From SVTX01 sp045659745 (GTDB lineage Bacteria > Bacillota > Clostridia > Oscillospirales > CAG-272), in contig JAZRCL010000042.1 of NCBI GenBank assembly GCA_045659745.1, forward strand, positions 1 through 9,531: 9,531 nt of DNA, read 5' to 3'. Positions 1 through 5,457 of the stretch are shown in pieces. Made by a program: the position numbers and the translations under genes. The stretch's first letter is position 1. Each line of letters starts with the position of its first letter. The notes beneath the pieces were generated by a model. It had not been told where the DNA came from. It made no database searches and was given only the letters and a program-made list of their open reading frames with translations.

Positions 1-55
1 GTAAGTGCAGTAATGTATTCAGCTGACCGATACTAATAGACCGAGGGCTTGAACC
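1..55 (+). rRNA. 23S ribosomal RNA, 3' end (partial)
   Basis: The first ~55 nt match the conserved 3' terminus of bacterial 23S rRNA as I know it: a TTCAGCTGACCGATACTAAT block at 18-37 followed by a GACCGAGGGCTTGAACC-type ending that pairs with the 5' end of the mature molecule. The rest of the gene lies upstream of the window. The exact mature end is estimated to within a few bases. The + strand orientation puts the rRNA operon upstream of, and co-directional with, the protein genes that follow. Confidence 0.93.
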
Positions 56-179
56 TCTTTCAAGGATATTTCCTTGAGGGTTCTTAAAGTTTGAGTTTCT
101 TTTTCTGACTCATTCTTTACCTATTTTCGATTGGAAGTTAAATCGTGTATACTTTTTTATAAAAGTTTTATATAGATCG
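56..179 (+). other. 23S downstream spacer with small hairpins, no 5S rRNA
   Basis: This AT-rich spacer holds no protein gene and no 5S rRNA or tRNA that I can recognise. It has a 6-bp hairpin (CAAGGA 61-66 / TCCTTG 71-76), which outer bases may extend (AACC 52-55 with GGTT 79-82), and which could be a processing or early termination structure. A second, weak hairpin (ACTTTT 151-156 / AAAAGT 161-166) is followed by TTTTAT. A poor -10-like TATACT lies at 148-153 with no convincing -35, so whether the next gene has its own promoter here is unresolved. Confidence 0.5.
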
Positions 180-203
180 CAACATCTAAGGATGTTGTTT
201 TTT
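180..203 (+). terminator. Rho-independent terminator after the rRNA operon
   Basis: A perfect 7-bp stem, CAACATC (180-186) and GATGTTG (191-197), has a TAAG tetraloop and is followed directly by six T residues (198-203). This is a classic intrinsic terminator for the upstream rRNA transcript. It lies only 34 nt before the start codon of the next gene, so that gene must be read through it or start from a promoter upstream of it. Confidence 0.8.
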
Positions 204-237
204 GTTTTCTATGAGAAATATTGTGAGAGGTATAAAA

Positions 238-603
238 ATGACCTTTGAGGAAAGAAAAGCGCAGGTAAAATCATATCTTGGTAAGATCGTGGATATAGGA
301 ATCGACCGTCCGATAGGATACGTACATAAAAAGGAGAAATATTCTCTTGTATATAATATAAACTATGGATACATTCCCGGTGTGCTTGGCGGAGACGACG
401 AGGAGCTTGATGTTTATTTGCTTGGAGTTGACGTGCCCGTGGAGGAATATCGTGCGCAGATAATTGGCATAGTTCACCGTCACAACGACATAGAGGACAA
501 GCTCGTTGCCGCGCCCGTTGGTATGAAGTTTACGAAAGTGCAGATTGAAGCTGCGGTGCATTTTCAGGAGCAATATTACGACTCGGAGATAGAAACTATA
601 TAA
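238..603 (+). CDS. Small family I-type inorganic pyrophosphatase
   Basis: A 121-residue cytoplasmic protein resembling the short pyrophosphatase-like proteins of Firmicutes (about 110-125 aa), roughly two thirds the length of classical E. coli Ppa (176 aa). Visible blocks are NYGYIPG (residues 42-48), the acidic metal-binding motif DDEELD (53-58) and NDIEDKL (83-89), followed by VHFQEQYYDSEI near the C-terminus. In classical enzymes the first motif reads D-x-D-P-x-D; here the middle Asp is Glu (E55), which I recall as normal for this short subfamily. The expected reaction is PPi hydrolysis to phosphate, which pulls biosynthetic reactions forward, but activity of the short subfamily is inferred from homology. 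The ATG at 238 is chosen because AGAGG (226-230) lies 7 nt upstream; a TTG at 202 and an ATG at 211 are in frame, but the extra residues look non-conserved. The gene is monocistronic between two terminators. Confidence 0.82.
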   Translation: MTFEERKAQVKSYLGKIVDIGIDRPIGYVHKKEKYSLVYNINYGYIPGVLGGDDEELDVYLLGVDVPVEEYRAQIIGIVHRHNDIEDKLVAAPVGMKFTKVQIEAAVHFQEQYYDSEIETI

Positions 604-626
604 AATAAAGATATGACATATGCTTT

Positions 627-666
627 CGCGTATTCAAAGGTTTATAGACTTTTGAATACGCGTTTT
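627..666 (+). terminator. Rho-independent terminator after the pyrophosphatase gene
   Basis: A 12-bp perfect stem, CGCGTATTCAAA (627-638) paired with TTTGAATACGCG (651-662), with a 12-nt loop, is followed by TTTT (663-666) and a further T-rich stretch. It starts 23 nt after the pyrophosphatase stop codon and separates that gene from the regulator-radC unit. Confidence 0.9.
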
Positions 667-703
667 CTATTATTTTTTTATAAATTTGCATGCGAAAAGC
701 TGA

Positions 704-772
704 TGACATTTACTGATTGTCACGATTTGGATAATTATATCATATAATAAAACTGTCAATCACTAAGTGTCA
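704..772 (+). promoter_or_regulatory. Candidate promoter/operator region of the XRE-radC unit
   Basis: The pentamer TGTCA occurs at 718-722, 754-758 and 768-772, and its reverse complement TGACA at 704-708. The sites fall in two pairs, each with a 14-bp start-to-start distance and a 9-bp gap: inverted in the first pair, direct in the second. A perfect -10-like TATAAT (743-748) sits between the pairs, and TTGTCA (717-722) is a 5/6 -35 match but 20 bp away. An alternative -10, TATCAT (738-743), gives 15 bp. Neither spacing is ideal. Position just before a helix-turn-helix gene suggests an autoregulatory operator; this is inference. Confidence 0.4.
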
Positions 773-789
773 AAAAGGCAGGGATTTGT

Positions 790-1032
790 ATGTTTATAAA
801 TAAAACGAGTGACGGAAAAAACAATATTTGTGGCAAAAATATTGCAAAATTTCGTAAGGAAATGGGAATATCTCAACGAGAGCTGTCTGACAGATTACAG
901 CTCATCGGTCTTGACGTCGATAAAAACGCTATTCAGAGAATGGAGTCGGGGCAGAGATTTATAACCGATATTGAGTTGATTTATCTTGCGAAGGCGTTTA
1001 ATAAGACGGTTTCGGAGTTTATAGACGCTTAA
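790..1032 (+). CDS. Small XRE-family (HTH_3) transcriptional regulator
   Basis: An 80-residue protein that is almost entirely one Cro/C1-type helix-turn-helix domain (about residues 15-78). GKNIAKFRKEMGISQRELSD gives the first helices and the turn, NAIQRMESGQRF is the recognition-helix block and the typical closing segment IELIYLAKAFNKTVSEF follows. There is no additional effector or dimerisation domain. The ATG at 790 follows a GGCAGGGA-like ribosome site (777-784). It ends 32 nt before radC on the same strand with no terminator between, so the two are probably co-transcribed. The target is unknown; autoregulation through the TGTCA repeats upstream is plausible. Such short XRE proteins occur in chromosomal and phage-derived settings, and no phage genes are visible nearby. 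Confidence 0.85.
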   Translation: MFINKTSDGKNNICGKNIAKFRKEMGISQRELSDRLQLIGLDVDKNAIQRMESGQRFITDIELIYLAKAFNKTVSEFIDA

Positions 1033-1064
1033 TGAATTTGTAAAATCTATTGGAGAAAATTGTA

Positions 1065-1826
1065 ATGTCCGATAAAAAAGAAATAAAGGTCAATCCACAT
1101 AAAAATCACAGAGAAAGAGTAAGAAAAAAGTATCTGGAGCACGGTCTTGAGTGCTTTGCGGACCACGAGGTTTTGGAGATGATACTGTTTTACTCCGTTC
1201 CTCAAAAGGATACCAACGTAATGGCTCATCAGCTTATAGACAGATTTGGAAGTCTGCGTAGGGTGCTTGAGGCTACTCCCGAGGAGCTCTACGAGGTAAG
1301 CGGTATAAAAATACATTCTGCTGTGCTTTTGGGTATCATACGTGACATAAACCGTCGTTGTGTTCTATCAGAGGTGAGAGAGGGCGAGGTGCTTGACAGG
1401 GTATCCAAAATAGGTGAATACCTGCTTGGATATTTTTCAGGGGTTACCAACGAAAGAGTGTGTATAATGCTTCTTGATAATTCTATGAGGCTTATCGAAT
1501 GTGTAAACATTTCTGACGGTAGCATAAACGGATCAATGGTGGATTACAGACTTATCGCGCAGAAGGCACTTTATAAAAAAGCGTCCAGCGTTATTTTGGC
1601 GCACAATCACCCTGATGGATGCGCGCTTCCGTCCAGAGAGGACAGAGAAGTGACTCGCGCGGTAGAAGCGGCACTTTCGGTCGTAGGAGTAAATCTTCTC
1701 GAGCATATAGTTGTTGGAGCGGGCAATTATCTGCCGACGATGTTAGGTAAGTATTCATACGTCCGCACTATGCCTCTTGACGACAAAATGCCTGAGGCGT
1801 TTCATAGCACGTTTTACGATATTTAA
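1065..1826 (+). CDS. radC: RadC/YsxA family JAB1-MPN domain protein (UPF0758)
   Basis: A 253-residue protein with the usual RadC architecture. The N-terminal part (about residues 10-90) begins HRERVRKKYLEHG and contains the helix-hairpin-helix-like segment ending EELYEVSGI. The C-terminal part (about 115-235) is the JAB/MPN metalloprotease-like fold. The JAMM metal motif is complete: HNHPDG at residues 180-185 followed by the PSREDREVT block, which supplies the conserved Ser and Asp. Despite the historical name, a role in DNA repair is not established for the family; the molecular function is unknown. The ATG at 1065 is preferred over an in-frame TTG at 1050 because GGAG (1052-1055) lies 9 nt upstream of it. 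It probably shares a transcript with the XRE gene and is followed by a terminator. Confidence 0.92.
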   Translation: MSDKKEIKVNPHKNHRERVRKKYLEHGLECFADHEVLEMILFYSVPQKDTNVMAHQLIDRFGSLRRVLEATPEELYEVSGIKIHSAVLLGIIRDINRRCVLSEVREGEVLDRVSKIGEYLLGYFSGVTNERVCIMLLDNSMRLIECVNISDGSINGSMVDYRLIAQKALYKKASSVILAHNHPDGCALPSREDREVTRAVEAALSVVGVNLLEHIVVGAGNYLPTMLGKYSYVRTMPLDDKMPEAFHSTFYDI

Positions 1827-1846
1827 TTGGTTAAAGAATAAGCATG

Positions 1847-1879
1847 GGCATCGGCATAAATTGCCGATGCCTTTGTCTT
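1847..1879 (+). terminator. Rho-independent terminator after radC
   Basis: A GC-rich 10-bp perfect stem, GGCATCGGCA (1847-1856) and TGCCGATGCC (1862-1871), with a 5-nt loop, is followed by TTTGTCTT. It begins 20 nt after the radC stop codon. Confidence 0.88.
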
Positions 1880-1898
1880 CATATTTTGTCGAATACAC

Positions 1899-1928
1899 TT
1901 GACAAAACCGATATCTCAATGTTATAAT
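1899..1928 (+). promoter_or_regulatory. Near-consensus housekeeping (sigma-A type) promoter of mscL
   Basis: A perfect -35 hexamer TTGACA (1899-1904) and a perfect -10 hexamer TATAAT (1923-1928) are separated by 18 bp. Transcription would begin near 1935, leaving a short leader of about 28 nt before the mscL start. This is the best promoter match in the window and predicts strong, constitutive mscL expression. Confidence 0.85.
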
Positions 1929-1962
1929 GATTTAGTAAACAAAAAACTATTAGGAGAAAAAA

Positions 1963-2598
1963 ATGAAAAATTTTTTTGCTGAATTCAAGAAATTCATAAC
2001 CCGCGGAAACGTTCTTGATATGTCCGTCGGTGTTATCGTCGGCGGTGCTTTCACTGCTATCGTTAACGGAATGAGTAATTTCATACTCAAGCCTATTATC
2101 AACTGGCTTCTTGCACTTATTCTGGGTAAGGACTCGCTCAGCGAGATATACACCTTCCTCGGCGCACCTGTTTATAAGGACGTGCTTGACGCAGAGGGCG
2201 CGGTTATCGGTCAGGAAATAGACCTTGCAAATTCTATCTACATAGACTGGGGCGCATTTATCAATGCTATTATCAACTTCATTCTTATCGCGTTCGTTCT
2301 CTTTATTATCGTTCGCGCTATCAACAACATGAAGAATAGAAGTGCTGAGACAAGGAAGGGCAGACTCACCAAGGAGCAGAGATGTGAACTCAAGGCTGCG
2401 GGTGTTAAGAGATGCAACCGCAAGGCTGTAAAGGCTTACTTTGACGAAAAGGCAAGACTTGAGGCAGAGGCGCAGGCAAAGGCAGAAGCTGAAGCGGCAG
2501 CTGCGGCTGCAGAGGCAGCACGTCTTGATCGTGAGGCTAATCCCACGACCGAGGATCTTCTCAAGAGAATTATAGTTCTTCTTGAATCCAAAAACTGA
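1963..2598 (+). CDS. mscL: Large-conductance mechanosensitive channel MscL, extended form
   Basis: A 211-residue inner-membrane channel that opens under high membrane tension to release solutes during hypo-osmotic shock. The N-terminal amphipathic helix (residues 2-12) leads into TM1 (about 15-50), which contains RGNVLDMSVGVIVGGAFTAIV, the pore-lining family signature. The extracytoplasmic loop (about 55-92) precedes TM2 (about 95-121). The usual family length is about 130-150 aa. The excess is a basic then Ala/Glu-rich segment (about 124-190), likely a long helix or coiled coil, placed before the conserved cytoplasmic C-terminal helix TTEDLLKRIIVLLESKN. The start is supported by AGGAG (1952-1956), 6 nt upstream. 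It is a single-gene unit with its own promoter and terminator. Confidence 0.95.
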   Translation: MKNFFAEFKKFITRGNVLDMSVGVIVGGAFTAIVNGMSNFILKPIINWLLALILGKDSLSEIYTFLGAPVYKDVLDAEGAVIGQEIDLANSIYIDWGAFINAIINFILIAFVLFIIVRAINNMKNRSAETRKGRLTKEQRCELKAAGVKRCNRKAVKAYFDEKARLEAEAQAKAEAEAAAAAAEAARLDREANPTTEDLLKRIIVLLESKN

Positions 2599-2613
2599 TA
2601 ATATTTCAGTAGG

Positions 2614-2641
2614 ACCGACACGCCAAGCGCTGTCGGTTTTA
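2614..2641 (+). terminator. Rho-independent terminator after mscL
   Basis: The stem ACCGACA (2614-2620) / TGTCGGT (2631-2637) has an inner CGC/GCG extension and is followed by a short TTTA tail. The U-run is modest, so some readthrough into the serine dehydratase gene is possible. That would matter, since I see no clear promoter in the 30 nt between this hairpin and the next start codon. Confidence 0.72.
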
Positions 2642-2671
2642 CTGCGAAATGCGATTGATTAGAGGTATATT

Positions 2672-3865
2672 ATGCAATCCTTGAAATATTTATACAGAAT
2701 AGGCATAGGACCGTCGTCCTCTCATACCATAGGCCCATTCAATGCGGCAAAGAGATTTCTGCTTGAAAACAGAGACGCGCACAGCTTTAAGGTTATTCTT
2801 TACGGCTCGCTTGCAAAAACAGGTCAAGGACATATGACCGACAAGGTTATATCTGATGTGTTTGCTGACAGAGAATGTGAGATAGTATTCGATTACGAGA
2901 CTGAGACTGAATATCATCCCAATACTATGGAGCTTTTTGCGTTCTATCCTGACCACACTGTAAGCACCAAGGCATACAGTGTCGGCGGCGGAGAGGTGCT
3001 TTTTGAGGGTGAGGAGCGTGATATTCACGCGGAGGTTTACGCACTTAATTCCTTTACCGAAATTTCCGAGTATTGCCGCGAAAAGGAAATTCGTCTTTGG
3101 CAGTACGTTGAGGAATGCGAGGGCGAGGAGATTTGGGAATATCTCCATACTATCTGGGGCATTATGAAGGACGCCATAAAGGTGGGACTGACCAAAGAGG
3201 GAATTCTTCACGGTGGAATAGGAACGCAGAGAAAGGCTAAATATCTTTACAGACAAAGACATATCGACGAGAGCGAGGAAACAAAGACAAACCGTCTTGT
3301 GTGCGCATATGCATATGCTGTAAGCGAGCAGAATGCGTCATGCGGTACGATTGTCACCGCTCCCACGTGCGGCGCGTGTGGCGTTGTCCCCGCTGTGCTT
3401 ATGTTTTTGCAGAAAAAGAGAAATTTCTCGGATGAGCAGATAGTTCACGCGCTTGCAACTGCGGGAATTATCGGAAACCTTATAAAGACTAATGCGTCTA
3501 TTAGCGGAGCAGAGTGCGGTTGTCAGGCGGAGATAGGCACGGCTTGCGCTATGGCGGCAGCGGCGGCATGCGAACTTTACGAGCTTGACCTTGACCAGAT
3601 AGAATATGCGGCGGAAATATCTATTGAGCATCATTTGGGACTCACCTGCGACCCCGTGCGAGGACTCGTGCAGATACCCTGCATCGAGCGAAACGCTATA
3701 GCGGCGATGCGCGCGCTTAATGCCGTAAATCTTGCGGATTTTCTTGCCGACTCGCGTATGATAACCTTTGATATGATAGTTGAGACTATGTATGAGACAG
3801 GTAAGGACTTAAAGGTAAATTACCGTGAGACTTCTGAGGGTGGCTTGGCTAAAAAATATAAATAA
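2672..3865 (+). CDS. sdaA: L-serine ammonia-lyase (dehydratase), single-chain, [4Fe-4S]-dependent
   Basis: A 397-residue cytoplasmic enzyme converting L-serine to pyruvate and ammonia with an oxygen-sensitive [4Fe-4S] cluster rather than PLP. The N-terminal beta domain opens with GIGPSSSHTIGP and includes YGSLAKTGQGH. The alpha domain carries TAPTCGACGVVPAVL, NASISGAECGCQAEIG, the LTCDPVRG block and PCIERNA. The three conserved cluster cysteines are C284, C326 and C337. Their spacing (42 and 11) equals that of C343, C385 and C396 in the Legionella enzyme. It is shorter than E. coli SdaA (454 aa), mainly in the beta domain and linker. Oddities are extra cysteines at 233 and 282 near the cluster loops, and a C-terminus (GGLAKKYK) lacking the terminal Cys that self-inhibits the Legionella enzyme. 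The ATG has AGAGG (2661-2665) 6 nt upstream. It supports serine fermentation or serine detoxification. Confidence 0.93.
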   Translation: MQSLKYLYRIGIGPSSSHTIGPFNAAKRFLLENRDAHSFKVILYGSLAKTGQGHMTDKVISDVFADRECEIVFDYETETEYHPNTMELFAFYPDHTVSTKAYSVGGGEVLFEGEERDIHAEVYALNSFTEISEYCREKEIRLWQYVEECEGEEIWEYLHTIWGIMKDAIKVGLTKEGILHGGIGTQRKAKYLYRQRHIDESEETKTNRLVCAYAYAVSEQNASCGTIVTAPTCGACGVVPAVLMFLQKKRNFSDEQIVHALATAGIIGNLIKTNASISGAECGCQAEIGTACAMAAAAACELYELDLDQIEYAAEISIEHHLGLTCDPVRGLVQIPCIERNAIAAMRALNAVNLADFLADSRMITFDMIVETMYETGKDLKVNYRETSEGGLAKKYK

Positions 3866-3870
3866 AAGAT

Positions 3871-3905
3871 AAAATCGGTCTGCGTTAGCGCAGACCGATT
3901 TTTTT
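3871..3905 (+). terminator. Strong Rho-independent terminator after sdaA
   Basis: A 14-bp perfect stem (3871-3884 with 3889-3902), whose core GGTCTGCG pairs with CGCAGACC, has a TTAG tetraloop and an uninterrupted T-run through 3905. The A-rich 5' flank gives it some bidirectional character, but no opposing gene is present. It insulates sdaA from the uronate operon. Confidence 0.93.
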
Positions 3906-3922
3906 ATTTTAGAATATTTGCG

Positions 3923-3960
3923 TTATATCGGGAAAAAATAAAAATATGATTACTATTTTT
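3923..3960 (+). promoter_or_regulatory. Candidate promoter and operator of the uronate operon
   Basis: Within the 173-nt gap before the transporter gene, a 5/6 -10 match TATGAT (3945-3950) sits 16 bp after a weak -35 (TTATAT, 3923-3928). It overlaps an inverted repeat, AAAAATA (3940-3946) and TATTTTT (3954-3960), separated by 7 nt. A repressor bound there would occlude the -10. A further small inverted repeat, GAGT-AAA-ACTC, lies at 3983-3993. No match to a known uronate regulator site is recognised, so this assignment rests only on position and symmetry. Confidence 0.3.
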
Positions 3961-4038
3961 GCGCGTATTGCATAGCCGAAGAGAGTAAAACTCACCGGTT
4001 CCGCGCGGCAAAAAACAGGTATAACGGAGGATTTCAAA

Positions 4039-5457
4039 ATGACAGACTCAAAAGAACTGCGCCCGTTTGGGTGGCGAGATAAGATTGGATATATGCTTGG
4101 TAATTTCGGAAACGATTTTACCTTTACCTTTGCGAGCGTTTTCTTGCTCGTGTTTTACACTAAGGTGCTTGGTATCTCCTCGGCGCTCGTGGGAACTATG
4201 TTCCTTATAGCGAGATTTGTGGATGCCGTCACCGACATTACAATGGGGAGAATAGTGGATAGAGCCCGACCAGCCCGAGACGGTAAATTCAGACCGTGGC
4301 TGAGACGCATGTGCGGCCCTGTCGCGCTTGCCAGCTTTTTGATGTATCAAAGCTCGCTTGCGGGTGCGTCTATGACTGTAAAGATAGTTTATATGTTTGT
4401 CACTTATCTACTCTGGAGCAGTATTTTCTATACCTCGATAAATATTCCGTACGGATCTATGGCGTCGGTAGTAAGTGCGGAATCAGATGAGCGTGCCGCA
4501 TTATCTACTTTCCGAAGTGTTGCGTCGGCATTCGTCAACATTATCATCGGTGTTGGAGTGCCGCTTATCGTGTACCAGACTGACGCGGCAGGAAATCAGA
4601 TAGTAATTGGTAATAGATTTACGCTTGTAGCGGGTATTTTCTCGATTTTGACAGTTGTTTGCTATCTGGCGTGTTATTTTCTTACCACAGAGAGATTAAA
4701 GCCCACAGAGCCCAAAAGACATCTAAAGGCAAGCTTTGGCGAGACCTTCAAGGCGCTCGTGACAAGCCGCGCGCTTATAGGAATAATTCTCGCGTCTATC
4801 GGAATTTTGGCGGCGCAGCTTTTGTCGCAATCTATAAATCAGTATCTCTTTATCGACTATTTCAAGGACAAGAACGGTATTGCGATAATGAGCATTGTAA
4901 GTATGATACCCTCGTTGGCGCTCGCACCCCTGGCCGTACCATTGGTGCGAAGATTTGGTAAAAAAGAGCTTGGAGTTTTCGGCAGTATTTGCGGCGCGGT
5001 ATCCTGTTTTCTGTTGTTCTTTTTGAGGACAAAATCCGTTTGGACTTATATTATAATAAATCTTTTCGGATTTATGGGCTTTGGAATATTTAATCTTATA
5101 ATGTGGGCAATAATTACGGATATAATAGACGACAGAGAGGTAAGAAGCGGTCACAGAGAGGACGGCACGGTGTATGCCGTTTATTCCTTCGCTCGAAAGG
5201 TCGGTCAGGCGGTAGCGGGCGGACTTGGCGGCTGGACGCTCAGCTGGATAGGCTTTGACTCGTCGGTTCAGGTGCAGTCGGAGTCGGTGGCAAACGGAAT
5301 ATATACCATAGCCACTCTTATACCAGCGATACTTTACGTCACGGTTGCTATGTCACTTGCATTTATTTACCCCTTGAACAAGCATCGCGTGGCGGAGAAT
5401 ATATCCGTTTTGAAAGAACGAAATCAAAATATAGGGGGAGAGGACTCCAATGCGTAA
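4039..5457 (+). CDS. GPH-family cation:sugar symporter, probable glucuronide/uronate importer
   Basis: A 472-residue polytopic membrane protein of the glycoside-pentoside-hexuronide:cation symporter family (MelB/UidB/XylP type), with about 12 hydrophobic segments and no signal peptide. Diagnostic features are GNFGNDF near the N-terminus (D26, cf. MelB D19), RFVDAVTDITMGRIVDR (R59, D62 and D66, cf. MelB R52, D55 and D59 of the cation site) and the GKFRPWL loop (82-88). At the position of MelB D124, a cation-site and sugar-affinity residue, this protein has Asn (N135 in INIPYG), so cation coupling may differ. It starts at ATG 4039 behind CGGAGG (4025-4030). Its last codons overlap the GH2 start by 8 bp, indicating translational coupling. 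Placement with a cytoplasmic GH2 and uronate genes suggests import of an intact glucuronide; a galactoside or xyloside substrate is not excluded. Confidence 0.87.
   Translation: MTDSKELRPFGWRDKIGYMLGNFGNDFTFTFASVFLLVFYTKVLGISSALVGTMFLIARFVDAVTDITMGRIVDRARPARDGKFRPWLRRMCGPVALASFLMYQSSLAGASMTVKIVYMFVTYLLWSSIFYTSINIPYGSMASVVSAESDERAALSTFRSVASAFVNIIIGVGVPLIVYQTDAAGNQIVIGNRFTLVAGIFSILTVVCYLACYFLTTERLKPTEPKRHLKASFGETFKALVTSRALIGIILASIGILAAQLLSQSINQYLFIDYFKDKNGIAIMSIVSMIPSLALAPLAVPLVRRFGKKELGVFGSICGAVSCFLLFFLRTKSVWTYIIINLFGFMGFGIFNLIMWAIITDIIDDREVRSGHREDGTVYAVYSFARKVGQAVAGGLGGWTLSWIGFDSSVQVQSESVANGIYTIATLIPAILYVTVAMSLAFIYPLNKHRVAENISVLKERNQNIGGEDSNA

Noticed and set aside
2460..2522. Repetitive GCA/GAG-rich tract that looks like a tandem repeat
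   Set aside because: It is in-frame coding sequence for the Ala/Glu-rich helix of MscL, with varied synonymous codons and no exact repeated unit.
2690..3262. 190-codon open frame on the minus strand opposite sdaA
   Set aside because: The sense strand encodes a clear serine dehydratase; the antisense product has no recognisable domain and is a shadow frame.
4001..4008. Palindrome CCGCGCGG before the transporter gene
   Set aside because: It is too short to claim as an operator and no second copy is seen in the window.
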